Positions 28,478-39,319 are shown, numbered from the stretch's first letter. The stretch: 64,000 nt of DNA from Sphingopyxis panaciterrae (GCF_011762125.1 NZ_JAASQN010000001.1:1240001-1304000), one strand, 5' to 3'. The notes: a model not told the origin generated them from the letters alone. Made by a program: numbers and translations.

Positions 28478-30553
28478 ATGAAAACCGTTTTTATGGGAGC
28501 CGCAACCGCAGCTTTGGCTGTATCGTTGATCGCCGGGCCGGCGATCGCACGTGAAATGCCGGCGCGGGCCGCCACAATGACCGATGGCGACAAGGCAGGC
28601 GGTGCAGACGACACATCGCTGAAGGCACTCACTTTTGGCAATTGGGGCGTCGACCTGACCGCGCGTGACGAGACGGTGAAGCCCGGCGACGATTTCGACA
28701 AATATGCCAACGGCGGCTGGTTCGCGCGCACCGAAATTCCGGCCGATCAGCCGTCGGCCGGGGTCGATTACGACGTCTATAACCTGACCCAGCGCCAGCT
28801 TCGCCAGCTGGTAACGAGCGCCCCGGCGACGAGCCAGGTCGGCGGGCTGTACCAAAGCTTCATGGACGAAAAACGCGTCGATGCGCTTGGCAGCAAGCCG
28901 CTGATGGCCGATATCGCGGCGGTCGCCGCGATCAAGGATAAGAGCGCGATGGCGCGCTTCATGGGCACGACGCAGGGGACGTTCGGCGCGACGATCGTCG
29001 GCGGCGGACCCTATGCCGACACCGATGATCCGACCACGAACGTGCTATGGCTGGGGCAGGGCGGGCTCGGCCTGCCCGACCGCGAATATTATCTGACCGA
29101 CAGCTTCAAGCCGCAGCTGGGCGCCTATCGCGCCTATATCGCGCGGACGATGAAGATGGTCGGCAATGCCGATCCCGACAAGGCGGCCGACGCGATCCTT
29201 GCGTTCGAAACCGAAATCGCCAAGGTCAGCTGGGCGATCGCCGACCGCCGCGACGTCGGCAAGATCAACAACCCGATGTCGTCGGCCGAGCTTGCCGCCT
29301 ATGCGCCGGGCCTCGACTGGACCGCCTGGTTCGCGGGAGCCGGGCTGGCGCCGCAAAAGCGCATCATCGTCAACGAAAACACCGCGATCCGCGACATCGC
29401 CGTGCTCTATGCCAAGACACTGCTCGACACGATCAAGCTGTGGCAGCAGTTCCATGTCGCCGACAATGCGGCGATCTATCTGTCGAAGGATTGGGTCGAC
29501 AGCCGCTTCGAATATACCAAGGCGCTGAGCGGCGTCGGCGAACTGCGCCCGCGCTGGAAACGCGGGCTGACCCTCGTCGATGGCAGCCTTGGCGAGTTGG
29601 TGGGCGAAACCTATTCGCAGCAATATTTCCCGGCCAGCGCCAAGGCGAAGATGGAGACGCTGGTCGGCAACCTGAAACTCGCGATGGGCGACCGCATCCG
29701 GAACAATAGCTGGATGGCGCCCGCGACCAAAGACGCCGCGCTCGCCAAGCTCGACAAGATGGATGTCATGGTCGGCTATCCCGACAAATGGCGCGACTAT
29801 TCGGGGCTGAAGATCGATCCCGCCGACCTTTACGGCAATGTGAAGCGCAGCGCGGCGTTCGAATATGCCTATGGCCTGTCGGACCTCGGCAAACCCGTCG
29901 ATCGCAAGAAATGGTCGATGAACCCGCAGGAAGTGAACGCCTATAATGGCGGGCTGGAGAATAAGATCGTTTTCCCGGCCGGCATCCTGCAGGCGCCCTA
30001 TTTTGCCGAAAATGTCGACGACGCGGTCAATTATGGCGCGATCGGCGCGGTGATCGGCCATGAGATCACGCATGGTTTCGATGATCAGGGGCGCAAGATC
30101 GACGCCAGCGGCGCGGTCCGCGACTGGTGGACGCCCGAGGATGCGGCGCGCTTCGAGGCGCAGGCCAAGGCGTTCGGGGCGCAATATGCGACCTATGAAG
30201 CGGCGCCGGGCGCCTTCGTCAATCCCGACCTGACGATGGGTGAGAATATCGCCGACCTTGCCGGACTCGAGGTCGCCTATGACGCCTATCACCGCTCGCT
30301 GGGCGGCAAGGACGCGCCGGTGATCGACGGCCTGACCGGCGACCAGCGCTTCTTCCTCGCTTTTGCGCAGGCGTGGCGGGACAAGGCGCGCGAAGATGCG
30401 ATCAAGCAGCAGGTGGCCAGCGATCCGCACAGCCCGGCGCGCTGGCGCGTCATTGGCCCGGTGCGCAATGTCGATGCGTGGTACAAGGCGTTTAACGTCG
30501 ACGTGGGCGCCAAATATTATCTGAAGCCCGAGGCACGGACGCGCATCTGGTAG
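28478..30553 (+). CDS. M13 family (neprilysin/PepO-like) metalloendopeptidase
   Basis: 691 residues from the ATG at 28478, chosen for the signal peptide MKTVFMGAATAALAVSLIAGPAIA and an upstream CAGGAG. These periplasmic zinc enzymes cleave short peptides. The motifs are all present: N-terminal DDFDKYANGGWFARTEIP, VNAYNGGLENKIVFPAGILQ, the zinc site HEITH (528-532) in VIGHEITHGFDDQGR, and GENIADLAG with the third zinc ligand Glu near 589. The C-terminus ends in RIW, resembling the family's conserved RVW/CxVW end. It is monocistronic, convergent with the BCCT transporter. Confidence 0.95.
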   Translation: MKTVFMGAATAALAVSLIAGPAIAREMPARAATMTDGDKAGGADDTSLKALTFGNWGVDLTARDETVKPGDDFDKYANGGWFARTEIPADQPSAGVDYDVYNLTQRQLRQLVTSAPATSQVGGLYQSFMDEKRVDALGSKPLMADIAAVAAIKDKSAMARFMGTTQGTFGATIVGGGPYADTDDPTTNVLWLGQGGLGLPDREYYLTDSFKPQLGAYRAYIARTMKMVGNADPDKAADAILAFETEIAKVSWAIADRRDVGKINNPMSSAELAAYAPGLDWTAWFAGAGLAPQKRIIVNENTAIRDIAVLYAKTLLDTIKLWQQFHVADNAAIYLSKDWVDSRFEYTKALSGVGELRPRWKRGLTLVDGSLGELVGETYSQQYFPASAKAKMETLVGNLKLAMGDRIRNNSWMAPATKDAALAKLDKMDVMVGYPDKWRDYSGLKIDPADLYGNVKRSAAFEYAYGLSDLGKPVDRKKWSMNPQEVNAYNGGLENKIVFPAGILQAPYFAENVDDAVNYGAIGAVIGHEITHGFDDQGRKIDASGAVRDWWTPEDAARFEAQAKAFGAQYATYEAAPGAFVNPDLTMGENIADLAGLEVAYDAYHRSLGGKDAPVIDGLTGDQRFFLAFAQAWRDKAREDAIKQQVASDPHSPARWRVIGPVRNVDAWYKAFNVDVGAKYYLKPEARTRIW

Positions 30554-30569
30554 TCCTGAGACCCCTTTC

Positions 30570-32102
30570 TCAGGATGAGGCGGGGGCGGCTTCGCGCCGT
30601 CCCCGTATCGTCATCACGACCAGCGACAGCGCCGCGCCGATGATGACGAACAGCGCGGGAAAACCGCCGAGCACCGACATCATCCGGATGCCGTCGATCC
30701 CCGACGCGGCGACGAGCATCACCGCGACCAGCCCGACGGTGACGCCCCAGACCGCTTGCACCCCGATCGGCGCTTCGGGCGCGTCGGGCGAAATGCCGCG
30801 GGTCGACAGCGCGCTCATCGCCGACACATTGGCGTCGGCCCCCGCGACATAGGACAGGAAGATCGCGAACAGCACCGTCGCGGTCACCACCGGCCCGCCG
30901 CCGAGCGCGTCGAACAGGCGGAACAGCACCGGATCGGGACCTTGCGCGCTCAGGATCGCATAGAGGCTCGCGCCGCTCTGCTGGTCGAGGATAATCGTCG
31001 CCCCCGCGATCGCGGTCATCCACACCGCCCCGAACAGCGCGGGCAGGATCAGGTTGACGAGGATGAAGGCGCGGACGCTGTATCCGACCGCCAGCCGCCC
31101 GAGGAACAGCGCGGTCACCGGCGCCCAGGCGAACCAGTTCGCCCAGTTGAAGATCGTCCATTGCCGGTGCCAGTCGCCATCGACGTCGAGGCCCAGGTTG
31201 CGCGGCACGAAGGTCGCGAAATAATCGCCGCCGCCGCGCAGCGACAGGCCGAGCATCTGGGCGGTCGGCCCGGCGACCAGGACGAAGGCGATGATCGCGA
31301 AAAACAGCCAGGTGTTGAGCACCGACAGCCCGGCGATGCCCTTTTGCAGCCCGGTCGCGGCGGAGAGCAGGAAGCTGCCGACGATCAGCGCCGCGATGCC
31401 CCAGCGCAGCGGCGTCCCGCCGGCAAAGCCGCCAAGCCCCTCGATCCCGCCCGCGAGCGAAAGGATGCCGGCGCCGAGCGACGCCGCCATCCCCGCGACC
31501 AGCGCATAGAGGCAGATGATGTCGACCGCCGTGCCCACGGGGCCGTGCGCGCGCTGGCCGATCAGCGGCACGAACAGCGACGACAGGCTGAACGGTTCGC
31601 GGCGGTTGTAGTAAACAAGCGCGAAGGCCAGGCCGGCGACGGTATAGATGGCGTAGGGCGTCAGCGTCCAATGGAGGAACATCGTCGACATGGCGAAGGT
31701 CGCGGCGGCGTCGCTGCCGGGCTCGAGCCCCAGCATCGCGGGCGGCGCGTTGAGGTGGAACAGCGGTTCGGCGGCGCCCCAGAACAATATGCCGGTGGCG
31801 ATGGTGGTGCACAGCATGACCGCGAACCAGCGCCAGCGCCCCAGCAACGGCCGCGCATCGGGGCCGCCGATGATCACCGTGCCGAGCGGCGACAGCGCGA
31901 CGAGCGCGAGCAGCACCAGAAAGGCGACCCCGGCGACGGCGAAGACGGGGCCGAGGCGGAGCAGTATCCAGTCGTTGATCGCCGTCTCCAGCGCGACAAA
32001 GGCGGCGCCCTGCCACAGGCTGAAGGTCAGCGCGGCGACGAGCACTGCCAGCGGCACGAAAAAGACGGGGCGATTGATCGGGTGACGCGATGGGGCTGGC
32101 AA
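30570..32102 (-). CDS. BCCT family transporter
   Basis: 510 residues with about 12 membrane helices, the expected length. BCCT carriers take up quaternary amines such as betaine, choline or carnitine, usually with sodium or protons. The family box in helix 8 is present in WTIFNWANWFAWAPVTALFLGR, as are WGAAEPLFHLNAPP and FLHWTLTPYAIYTVAGLAFAL. The segment TIILDQQSGASLYAILS matches no specific substrate group known to me. A long C-terminal osmosensing tail is absent. It is divergent from the small secreted protein and convergent with the M13 peptidase. Confidence 0.93.
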   Translation of the reverse strand: MPAPSRHPINRPVFFVPLAVLVAALTFSLWQGAAFVALETAINDWILLRLGPVFAVAGVAFLVLLALVALSPLGTVIIGGPDARPLLGRWRWFAVMLCTTIATGILFWGAAEPLFHLNAPPAMLGLEPGSDAAATFAMSTMFLHWTLTPYAIYTVAGLAFALVYYNRREPFSLSSLFVPLIGQRAHGPVGTAVDIICLYALVAGMAASLGAGILSLAGGIEGLGGFAGGTPLRWGIAALIVGSFLLSAATGLQKGIAGLSVLNTWLFFAIIAFVLVAGPTAQMLGLSLRGGGDYFATFVPRNLGLDVDGDWHRQWTIFNWANWFAWAPVTALFLGRLAVGYSVRAFILVNLILPALFGAVWMTAIAGATIILDQQSGASLYAILSAQGPDPVLFRLFDALGGGPVVTATVLFAIFLSYVAGADANVSAMSALSTRGISPDAPEAPIGVQAVWGVTVGLVAVMLVAASGIDGIRMMSVLGGFPALFVIIGAALSLVVMTIRGRREAAPASS

Positions 32103-32231
32103 ATGATCCGCCGTTCGGACAAGAGGAGCAGGTCAGCATGACGGCCTCCGGCGCCGAGGTCAAACGACGCGGGAACGCCCGATGCGCCAGAACGTTGGAC
32201 GGGCAGGATTTTGATGGAAGGATATGCTTCG

Positions 32232-32636
32232 ATGAGCAGGAAGATTCTGGCCGCCGCCGCGATCGCTGTATTGATCGGCTCGACCCACGCCATGGCCTTT
32301 CAGGCCGCGCCCGAGGCCCCGCCCGCCGCGGCCGGGACGAAGCCCGACGGCACCACGCCCGAAGAGCGTTCGAACACCGCCCGGCTGAACGCCGAACAGG
32401 CGGCGCGATCGAAGGCCGAAAATACGACCTACGAGCAGGAAGTGTCCGCGGTGGCCCAGCAAACCGCGGCCGACCAGGCGCGCTTCGCCGAAGAAACGGC
32501 GGCCTATGAAGCCGAAAAGGCGCGGGTTGCCGCGATGTCGGCCGAAGAACGCATGCAGTGGGAAGCCGATGTCGCGGCGTGCCGGGGCGGGGATGTCAGC
32601 CGCTGCGCAAAACCGGCCGTTCCGCCCCGGCACTGA
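32232..32636 (+). CDS. Small secreted Ala/Glu-rich coiled-coil protein
   Basis: 134 residues from the ATG at 32232, preceded by GAAGGA nine bases upstream; TTG 32211 and ATG 32214 are less likely. MSRKILAAAAIAVLIGSTHAMAFQ is a Sec signal peptide. Residues ~45-115 are highly charged and heptad-rich (EQAARSKAENTTYEQEVSAV, then FAEETAAYEAEKARVAAM), predicting a long coiled coil. A Cys pair (AACRGGDVSRCA) is near the end. No family is recognised; a periplasmic structural or adaptor role is only a guess. Confidence 0.65.
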   Translation: MSRKILAAAAIAVLIGSTHAMAFQAAPEAPPAAAGTKPDGTTPEERSNTARLNAEQAARSKAENTTYEQEVSAVAQQTAADQARFAEETAAYEAEKARVAAMSAEERMQWEADVAACRGGDVSRCAKPAVPPRH

Positions 32637-32692
32637 TCGGGTCGGTCCTCGCGCCATCGGCAACCGGGTGGACCCGGCATCGGCGCGCGCCG

Positions 32693-33433
32693 TCAGGGCT
32701 GCATGATCGCCTTGACGTCGTGCAGATAGGTGCGCCCGATCCGGTGGACGCCGCCTTCGCCCAGATCGACGCTCCACGCGCCGTCGCCATGGTGGCGCAG
32801 CCCGGCGATGCCGCCCCGGCGGACCATTTTCGACCGGTGGATGCGCATGAACTGGTCGGGATCCATCCGCGCTTCCAGCGACTTGATCGTCTGGTGGATC
32901 AGCCAGCTGCGGCTGCCGACATGCAGCCGCATATAATCGCGTTCGGCCTCGATCAGGTCGACCTGATCGGCATCGATCCGCAGCATCTCGCCGCGGTTCT
33001 GGACCCAGAATTCGCCGATCCAGCGGCTCTTCTGCTGGCCGCTGCGGTCGGCCATCCGCCATTCGCGGACGCGCGCCAGCGCGCGCGTGAGGCGGTCGGG
33101 CGCGACCGGCTTGAGCAGGTAATCGACCGCCGCGACGTCGAAGGCGGCCACGGCATAGCGGTCGAACGCGGTCACGAAGACGACCGCCGGCGGATTGTCG
33201 AGCTTCTCGATCGCGGCGGCGACGTCGATGCCGTTGAGGTCGGGCATCGCGATGTCGCACAGGACCAGGTCGGGCGCGAGCGCGTCGACCATGCGCAGCG
33301 CCGTGGCGCCGTCGCCGGCGGTGCCGACCAGCAAAACGCCGTCCTGCTGCTCCGCCAGCATCTGCAGCCGCTCGATCGCGAGCGGTTCGTCGTCGACAAT
33401 CAGGGTCCGAAGCGTCTGTTGCATCGTCAGCAT
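32693..33433 (-). CDS. LytTR-family response regulator
   Basis: 246 residues. The receiver domain has LIVDDEPLA at the N-terminus and the phospho-acceptor Asp in DLVLCDIAMPDLNGIDV, with LLKPVAPDRL. The C-terminal LytTR DNA-binding domain spans roughly 145-245: IDLIEAERDYMRLHVGSRSWLIHQTIKSLE and FMRIHRSKMV. Such regulators bind DNA as beta-rich dimers. Start ATG 33433, or ATG 33424 (MQQTL), overlaps the upstream kinase stop, so the two form one two-component system. The targets are unknown. Confidence 0.92.
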   Translation of the reverse strand: MLTMQQTLRTLIVDDEPLAIERLQMLAEQQDGVLLVGTAGDGATALRMVDALAPDLVLCDIAMPDLNGIDVAAAIEKLDNPPAVVFVTAFDRYAVAAFDVAAVDYLLKPVAPDRLTRALARVREWRMADRSGQQKSRWIGEFWVQNRGEMLRIDADQVDLIEAERDYMRLHVGSRSWLIHQTIKSLEARMDPDQFMRIHRSKMVRRGGIAGLRHHGDGAWSVDLGEGGVHRIGRTYLHDVKAIMQP

Positions 33434-34602
33434 CCGTTACGCGCGAGCGGGAGCCACAGCGAGACGAAGAAGCCGCCATGGTCGGCGCGGCCCCATTCGC
33501 ACCCCGCGGCCGGACCATAGCGCGTCAGCAGCCGTTCGCGAACATTGCCGAGGCCAAGGCCGGTGCCGGGGGCCGGGGTCGGCGCCTTCGCATCGATGTC
33601 ATTCTCGATCCGCAGCACCAGCAGGCCATATTCGCTGGTCGCCGCAACGCGGACCGCGATTTTCCCCTTGCTCGGCGCGACGCCGTATTTGATCGCATTT
33701 TCGATGATCGGCTGCAGGATGAGCACCGGGACGCAGGCATCTTCGAGCGCCGCCGGGATCGTCACTTCGACCTGCAAGCGGTCGGGAAAGCGTGCCTGTT
33801 CGATATCGAGGTAGAGCCGCTGGAGCGCGATCTCCTCGTCCAGGCTGACAAGCTGTTCGGGGTCGATCGCCAGGCTCGACCGCAGAAAGGCCGACAGGTT
33901 CATGATCATCGTTTCGGCTTCGGCCTTCGACCCGCGCATGACCAGCGTCGACAGCGAATTGAGCGTGTTGAACAGGAAGTGCGGATTGACCTGATAGTGC
34001 AGCGCACGCAGCTGGGCGTTCTTCGCCTCCAGCCGGAAATGATTGGCGCGCCGCTCGACCGCGCGCATTTCATTGGCATAGCCGAAGGCGACGTACAGCG
34101 CCGCCCAGACGGCGAAGAAGAAATACCAGCGGATCGAACTGTCGAGGATCAGCACGGTCTGCCAGGTCACCGGATATTGGCCGCGCAGGTCGTCGATGAC
34201 CAGATGCGTGTCGGCGGCGGGGAACCAGTAATAGAAGACGAGCAGGTTGACGCTGGCGTAGATGATGACCAGCGGCACCGCGGCGCCCATCGCGACCGCC
34301 AGCCGCGCGCCGAAGCTTTGCGGCTGGATGCGCTGGAGCAGCTTGTACAGCACGAAGGTGCACAGGATTCCGGCGACGACGACGACCCCGCGCCGCCAGA
34401 TCTGCTCCCATTGGCCCGACGGACCGGTGAGCAGGGCGAGGCCGGTGCTGATCAGGAAATAGAGCAGCCACATCGCGATGATCGAACCGATTGCGACGCG
34501 CGGATTGACGCGGGCATCCGACGCGCGCCAGTCGGGCGCCGCGGCAAGCATCTTGGCGCGCTGGTCGCGCAGGGCGTCGCTGTTGACGGTCATCTTCATC
34601 AT
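33427..34602 (-). CDS. LytS-type sensor histidine kinase
   Basis: 391 residues. Four or five membrane helices occupy roughly 40-185 (IIAMWLLYFLISTGLALL, VVVVAGILCTFVLYKLL, LVIIYASVNLLVFYYW, WYFFFAVWAALYVAFGYA). The cytoplasmic part is the His_kinase type: LHYQVNPHFLFNTLNSLSTL contains the phospho-acceptor His, and the ATP-binding region has ILQPIIENAIKYGV and GTGLGLGNVRERL. No extracellular sensing domain is apparent, so the signal is probably within the membrane. It overlaps the LytTR regulator by 7 bases. ATG 34596 is an alternative start. Confidence 0.92.
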   Translation of the reverse strand: MMKMTVNSDALRDQRAKMLAAAPDWRASDARVNPRVAIGSIIAMWLLYFLISTGLALLTGPSGQWEQIWRRGVVVVAGILCTFVLYKLLQRIQPQSFGARLAVAMGAAVPLVIIYASVNLLVFYYWFPAADTHLVIDDLRGQYPVTWQTVLILDSSIRWYFFFAVWAALYVAFGYANEMRAVERRANHFRLEAKNAQLRALHYQVNPHFLFNTLNSLSTLVMRGSKAEAETMIMNLSAFLRSSLAIDPEQLVSLDEEIALQRLYLDIEQARFPDRLQVEVTIPAALEDACVPVLILQPIIENAIKYGVAPSKGKIAVRVAATSEYGLLVLRIENDIDAKAPTPAPGTGLGLGNVRERLLTRYGPAAGCEWGRADHGGFFVSLWLPLARNGC

Positions 34603-34692
34603 CGCCGGTTTAGCGTCAAAATCCTGCCAAAGGCCAGCCGGCGCGCGGCCATCAGTCGAAGGCGCGCGCGCTTTGGTCGAAACGCCGCAGCG

Positions 34693-36156
34693 TTATCCGG
34701 CCGCCGGTTGCGGCAGGGCGCGGCGCCAGTTGCCGCGCTTGAAGATGATCCAGGCCATCGCCAGCGACGCGAGCGACGACAGCGGAAAGCTCCACCAGAT
34801 GATATCGCTGCCGATCAGCGGATAGCCGAAATGATAGATGCCGAAGCGGATCGGGAACATCGACACGAACAGGATGATCAGCGGCGGCATCACCGCGCCG
34901 TTCGCGCGCAGCGTGCTGATCAGGACGATCGTGGTGCCAAAGGGCAGGAAGGTCCAGGTCGCGATCAGCTGGATATTGCGCGAGACCTCGATCGCCGGAC
35001 TGCCGCTGCCAAGGAACAAGGCGAGCGCGGCGCGGTCGAACAGCAGGAGCAATATGATCAACACGCCGGTCATGACCAGGTTGATCGCGATGCCGCTGTT
35101 GGTCACCGATCCGACGCGATCCCAGCGCTGCGCGCCGATATTCTGCGCCGCCATCGAACTGACCGCCGCGCCGATCGCCAGCGCGGGCATCTGGATATAA
35201 TTCCATAGCTGCAACGTCGCGCCATAGGCTGCGGCGGTAACCATCCCCTCGCGGTTGACCAGTCCGACCATGATCAGCCCGGCGCCTGAAATCACGAACA
35301 TCTGCGCGCCCATCGGCAGCCCGCGTCCGATAATGAAGCGCAGTTCGCTCCATTTGGGGAGCAGATAGGAAAGCTCGGGTCCGCGCAGGCGCAGGACATG
35401 GTTCTTCTTGTAGAACCAGGCGATCATACCGATCATGCTGATCGTTCCCGCCGCCGCCGTCGCCAGCGCGCTGCCCGCGATGCCCAGCCGGGGGAAGGGG
35501 CCAAGCCCCAGGATCAGCACCGGGTTGAAGATGATGTCGAGCACCACGGCAAGGATCATGAAGCGCAGCGGCGTCACCGCATCGCCCGCACCGCGCGACG
35601 CCATCATCAGCGTCACCGACAACATGCTCGCCGGCACGGCGAGGAAGGTGACGCGCAGATAGTCATGCGCCAGCGCAAAGGCCTCGGGCGGGGTTTCGAG
35701 CCAGCGCAGGATGCGGTCCGACGCGAACCAGCCGATGATTGCGATCACGACCGAGAAGAGGAGGGCGAGGCCGATGACGCCGCCGGTGGCGCGGCGCGCG
35801 GCGTCGATGTCGCCGCGCCCCATCGACTGGCCGATCAGCACTGTTGCCGCCATGCCGAAACCGAAAAAGGCACCGAACATCAGGAACATGATGATATTGG
35901 CGTTGGCGGTCGCGGCGAGCGCGCTGTTGCCCAGGAACTGCCCGACCCAGATCGAATTCACCGAACCCGACAACGTCTGGAGGATGTTCGACGCGAGCGT
36001 CGGCAAGGCGAAGAGGATCAGCGTCTTGGTGATCGGCCCGCTGGTCAGGTCCATCCGCCCGCCGCCGCGCGCGGTCTGGCGCGGCGGGATCGGGCTGGCG
36101 GCGGGGTCCGCTGCCGCCGCGACCGGGGTCGGCGTGACGGGTTGTCCGTCGGTCAC
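34693..36156 (-). CDS. MATE family efflux transporter
   Basis: 487 residues from a GTG at 36156 that overlaps the preceding stop (GTGA), so probably coupled to the small secreted protein upstream. Longer ORFs use another gene's DNA. After about 45 hydrophilic residues, 12 membrane helices are expected. Visible MATE patterns include GPITKTLILFALPTLASNILQTLSGSVNSIWVGQFLG at the start of the first half and GRGLPMGAQMFVISGAGLIMVGLVNREG at the start of the second. It is a drug or metabolite exporter driven by Na+ or H+. The substrate is unknown. Confidence 0.9.
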   Translation of the reverse strand: MTDGQPVTPTPVAAAADPAASPIPPRQTARGGGRMDLTSGPITKTLILFALPTLASNILQTLSGSVNSIWVGQFLGNSALAATANANIIMFLMFGAFFGFGMAATVLIGQSMGRGDIDAARRATGGVIGLALLFSVVIAIIGWFASDRILRWLETPPEAFALAHDYLRVTFLAVPASMLSVTLMMASRGAGDAVTPLRFMILAVVLDIIFNPVLILGLGPFPRLGIAGSALATAAAGTISMIGMIAWFYKKNHVLRLRGPELSYLLPKWSELRFIIGRGLPMGAQMFVISGAGLIMVGLVNREGMVTAAAYGATLQLWNYIQMPALAIGAAVSSMAAQNIGAQRWDRVGSVTNSGIAINLVMTGVLIILLLLFDRAALALFLGSGSPAIEVSRNIQLIATWTFLPFGTTIVLISTLRANGAVMPPLIILFVSMFPIRFGIYHFGYPLIGSDIIWWSFPLSSLASLAMAWIIFKRGNWRRALPQPAAG

Positions 36157-36641
36157 GCCGGACCGCCTTCGAGGTCGCCGACGCATTGGGTTTCGGGTTC
36201 GCTCTTCGCCATGCGTTCCAGCTCGCGCGTCTGCGCGGCAATGCCCGGGACAAGCGCATCGGGCTTCGCGCGATAGGACTCGATCAGTTGGATCGCCCAC
36301 CGGTAATGGCGCGCCCCCGCGGCGCAGCTGTCGCTGCCGCCGTCGCCTTCGCCCCAGACTTCGCGCCAGCCGGCTTGGCCCTCGCGCGTCAGGATGATCT
36401 TGAAACCGCCGGTGATGCCATTGTCGCCCTCGGCATAGGCGATGGCGCGCGCACCGTCGTTCCATACCCGCAGATGGCGGAAGGTGAAGCGCAGGTCGGG
36501 ATGCGTGCGCAGTGCGGTGAGGATTGCGGCGCGTTCGGCGCTGCCAACCGCGGGGGTATGCGGGCTCGCATCCCTGGCGGCGAGCGGCGCGGCGAAAAGC
36601 AGCCCCGTCGCCAGAACCAGCGTGCGCAAGCCCCGCATCAT
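36153..36641 (-). CDS. Small secreted protein, unknown
   Basis: 162 residues from ATG 36641 (two Met in a row; 36638 is also possible). The signal peptide [24 protein letters not shown] is clear. The body holds [21 protein letters not shown] and [33 protein letters not shown] with Cys and Trp-rich stretches. I do not recall a named family. The start overlaps the valS stop and the end overlaps the MATE start, so it sits in a tight run of genes. A periplasmic location is likely. Confidence 0.65.
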   Translation of the reverse strand: MMRGLRTLVLATGLLFAAPLAARDASPHTPAVGSAERAAILTALRTHPDLRFTFRHLRVWNDGARAIAYAEGDNGITGGFKIILTREGQAGWREVWGEGDGGSDSCAAGARHYRWAIQLIESYRAKPDALVPGIAAQTRELERMAKSEPETQCVGDLEGGPA

Positions 36642-39319
36642 CCCAGCCGCGCCAGCGCGGCGGTCAGCCGGTCGGCCTCGGCTTCCTTGGCGGCATGGTC
36701 GGCGCGCGCCTTTTCGACCGCTTCGGGCTTCGCGCGCTCGACGAACGACGGATTGCCCAGGCGCCCGGCCAGGCCGTCGCGTTCCTTCGCGGCGGCGGCG
36801 AGCGCCTTGGTCAGCCGGTCGCGTTCGGCGGCGATGTCGATCACGCCTTCCAGCGGCACGGTGATCGTCTCGCCCTCGACGACAAGCTGTGCCGAAGCTC
36901 CCGCCGGTGCGGCTTCGAAACGGATCGCTTCGAGCCGCGCGAGGCGGTCGAGCTGCGCGGCGAGCTTGTCGGCACGATCTTTCAGCGACGCCGGGAAATG
37001 CGCGGTCAGCCGCGCACCCGGCGGCAGGCCGAGTTCGGCTTTCGCCGTCCGCAACTCGCTGACCAGCTTGATCAGCCAGTCGATATCGGCGCTGGCATCG
37101 GCATCGCGCGTGGCGTTCGGTGCCGGCCATTGCGCGGTGATCAGCGGATAGCCGGCGCGCTCGCCAAGCCCCGTCCACAGCTCTTCGGTGATGAAGGGCA
37201 TGAACGGATGCAGCATGACGAGGATCTGGTCGAGCACCCAGCCCGCGACGGCCTTCGTCTCGTCGTCGATCGCGCCCTTGATCAGCTCCAGATACCAGTC
37301 GCAGAAGCGATCCCACGCAAAGCTGTAGATCGCGTTCGCGGCCTCGTCGAAACGATAGTCGGCCAGCGACTTGTCCATCGCCGCCACGGTCGCGGCGACC
37401 TCGCCGATGATCCAGCGGTTGACCGGCAGCATCGCGGCGGGCGCCGCGATGCTGGTCGATGCCGAAATGCCATTGGCTTCGCAGAAGCGCGCGGCATTCC
37501 ACAGCTTGGTCGCGAAGTTGCGATAGCCCGCGAGCCGCGCGTCATCCATCTTGATGTCGCGGCCCTGGCTTTCCATCGCCGCCATGAAGAAGCGCAGCGC
37601 GTCGGCGCCATATTGGTCGATCAGGCCGAGCGGATCGACGACATTGCCCTTCGACTTCGACATTTTCGCGCCGTCGGGCGCGCGGACCAGGCCGTGGAGA
37701 TACAGCGTCTTCCACGGCACGTCGCCCATGAACTCCATCCCCTGCATTGCCATGCGCGCATCCCAGAAGAACAGGATGTCGAAGCCGGAGACGAGCACGT
37801 CATTGGGGTAGTGGCGCTTGAGCAGCTCGGTGTCTTCGGGCCAGCCGAGCGTGGCGAAGGGCCAGAGCGCGGAGGAAAACCAGGTGTCGAGCACATCCTC
37901 GTCGCGCGTCAGGGCCACGCCCGCACCCGCCTCGGCTTGCGCTTCCTCTTCGGTCTCGGCGACGAAGATGCGGCCATCCTCGGCGTACCACGCCGGAATC
38001 CGGTGCCCCCACCAAAGCTGGCGCGAGACGCACCAGGGCTGGATATTCTCCATCCAGTTGAAGAAGGTCTTTTCCCAGGTCTTCGGCACGATGTTGATGC
38101 GCCCATCGCGCACCGCCGCCATCGGCGGCTGCGCCAGCGTTTCGGCGTCGACATACCATTGATCGGTGAGCCAGGGCTCGATCACCACGCCGCCGCGATC
38201 GCCGAACGGGGTCTGGATCGTGCGCGGCTCGGCGTCATGCGCGTTGCCATCCTTGTCGGTGTGCGGGATCAGGAAGCCCGCTTCCTTCATCTGTGCCACG
38301 ACCAACTCGCGCGCGCCATCGACGCCGTCGCGCTTGAAGCGATGGAGGCCGAGATATTCGTCGGGGATCAGCCCGTCGCTCGTCTGGACGACATTCGCAT
38401 CGCCATCGAACATGTTCAGCATCTCGCTCGCCTTGAAGCCCGCGCGCTTGCCGACTTCGAAGTCGTTGAAATCATGTCCCGGGGTGATTTTCACCGCGCC
38501 GCTGCCCAACTCAGGGTCGGCATGCTCGTCGGCGACGATCTTGAAACGGCGCCCGGTGATTGGCTGAAGAATCTCCTTGCCGATCACGCTCTGGTAGCGC
38601 GCATCGCCCGGGTGCACCGCGACCGCCATGTCGGCGAGCATCGTTTCGGGGCGCGTCGTCGCGACCTCGATATAATCGCGCCCGTCATCGAGCGTCACGC
38701 CGTCTGCGAGCGGATATTTGAAGTGCCAGAAGCCGCCCTGCACCTCGTGCGTTTCGACCTCGAGGTCCGAAATCGCGGTCTTGAGCTTCGGGTCCCAGTT
38801 CACCAGCCGCTTGTCGCGGTAGATCAGCCCCTTTTTGTGCAGGTCGACGAACACCTTGGCGACGGCGCGGTTGAGCCCGTCGTCCATCGTGAAACGCTCG
38901 TTCGCCCAGTCCATCGAACAGCCGAGGCGGCGGAGCTGGCCGGTGATCTGGCCGCCGCTTTCCGCCTTCCACTGCCACACTTTCTCGACGAATTCGTCGC
39001 GCGTGTAATTGGTGCGCTTGTCCTGCCGCTCTTCCATCTGGCGTTCGACGACCATCTGCGTCGCGATCCCGGCATGGTCCATGCCGACGACCCACAGCGC
39101 ATCCTTGCCGCGCAGCCGTTCGTAGCGGATCAGCACGTCCTGCAACGTGTTGTCGAGCGCATGGCCGATGTGCAGCGCGCCGGTGACGTTCGGCGGCGGG
39201 TTGACGATCGTGAACGGCGTCGCGTCGGGACGCGCCGGACGATACAGCCCGCGGCTTTCCCACTCATGGGTCCATTTCGCCTCGATAGCGGCGGGATCAA
39301 AGGTTTTTTCCATCGGCAT
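36638..39319 (-). CDS. valS: Valyl-tRNA synthetase
   Basis: 893 residues from ATG 39319 (MPMEKTFDP), or 891 from 39313. Class I synthetase motifs: HIGH (in [11 protein letters not shown]) and [16 protein letters not shown]. The editing domain (CP1) contains [18 protein letters not shown] and [19 protein letters not shown]; the catalytic core ends with [15 protein letters not shown]. The C-terminal ~70 residues form the charged coiled-coil arm ([21 protein letters not shown] and [23 protein letters not shown]). A dispersed palindrome lies just upstream. Confidence 0.97.
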   Translation of the reverse strand: MPMEKTFDPAAIEAKWTHEWESRGLYRPARPDATPFTIVNPPPNVTGALHIGHALDNTLQDVLIRYERLRGKDALWVVGMDHAGIATQMVVERQMEERQDKRTNYTRDEFVEKVWQWKAESGGQITGQLRRLGCSMDWANERFTMDDGLNRAVAKVFVDLHKKGLIYRDKRLVNWDPKLKTAISDLEVETHEVQGGFWHFKYPLADGVTLDDGRDYIEVATTRPETMLADMAVAVHPGDARYQSVIGKEILQPITGRRFKIVADEHADPELGSGAVKITPGHDFNDFEVGKRAGFKASEMLNMFDGDANVVQTSDGLIPDEYLGLHRFKRDGVDGARELVVAQMKEAGFLIPHTDKDGNAHDAEPRTIQTPFGDRGGVVIEPWLTDQWYVDAETLAQPPMAAVRDGRINIVPKTWEKTFFNWMENIQPWCVSRQLWWGHRIPAWYAEDGRIFVAETEEEAQAEAGAGVALTRDEDVLDTWFSSALWPFATLGWPEDTELLKRHYPNDVLVSGFDILFFWDARMAMQGMEFMGDVPWKTLYLHGLVRAPDGAKMSKSKGNVVDPLGLIDQYGADALRFFMAAMESQGRDIKMDDARLAGYRNFATKLWNAARFCEANGISASTSIAAPAAMLPVNRWIIGEVAATVAAMDKSLADYRFDEAANAIYSFAWDRFCDWYLELIKGAIDDETKAVAGWVLDQILVMLHPFMPFITEELWTGLGERAGYPLITAQWPAPNATRDADASADIDWLIKLVSELRTAKAELGLPPGARLTAHFPASLKDRADKLAAQLDRLARLEAIRFEAAPAGASAQLVVEGETITVPLEGVIDIAAERDRLTKALAAAAKERDGLAGRLGNPSFVERAKPEAVEKARADHAAKEAEADRLTAALARLG

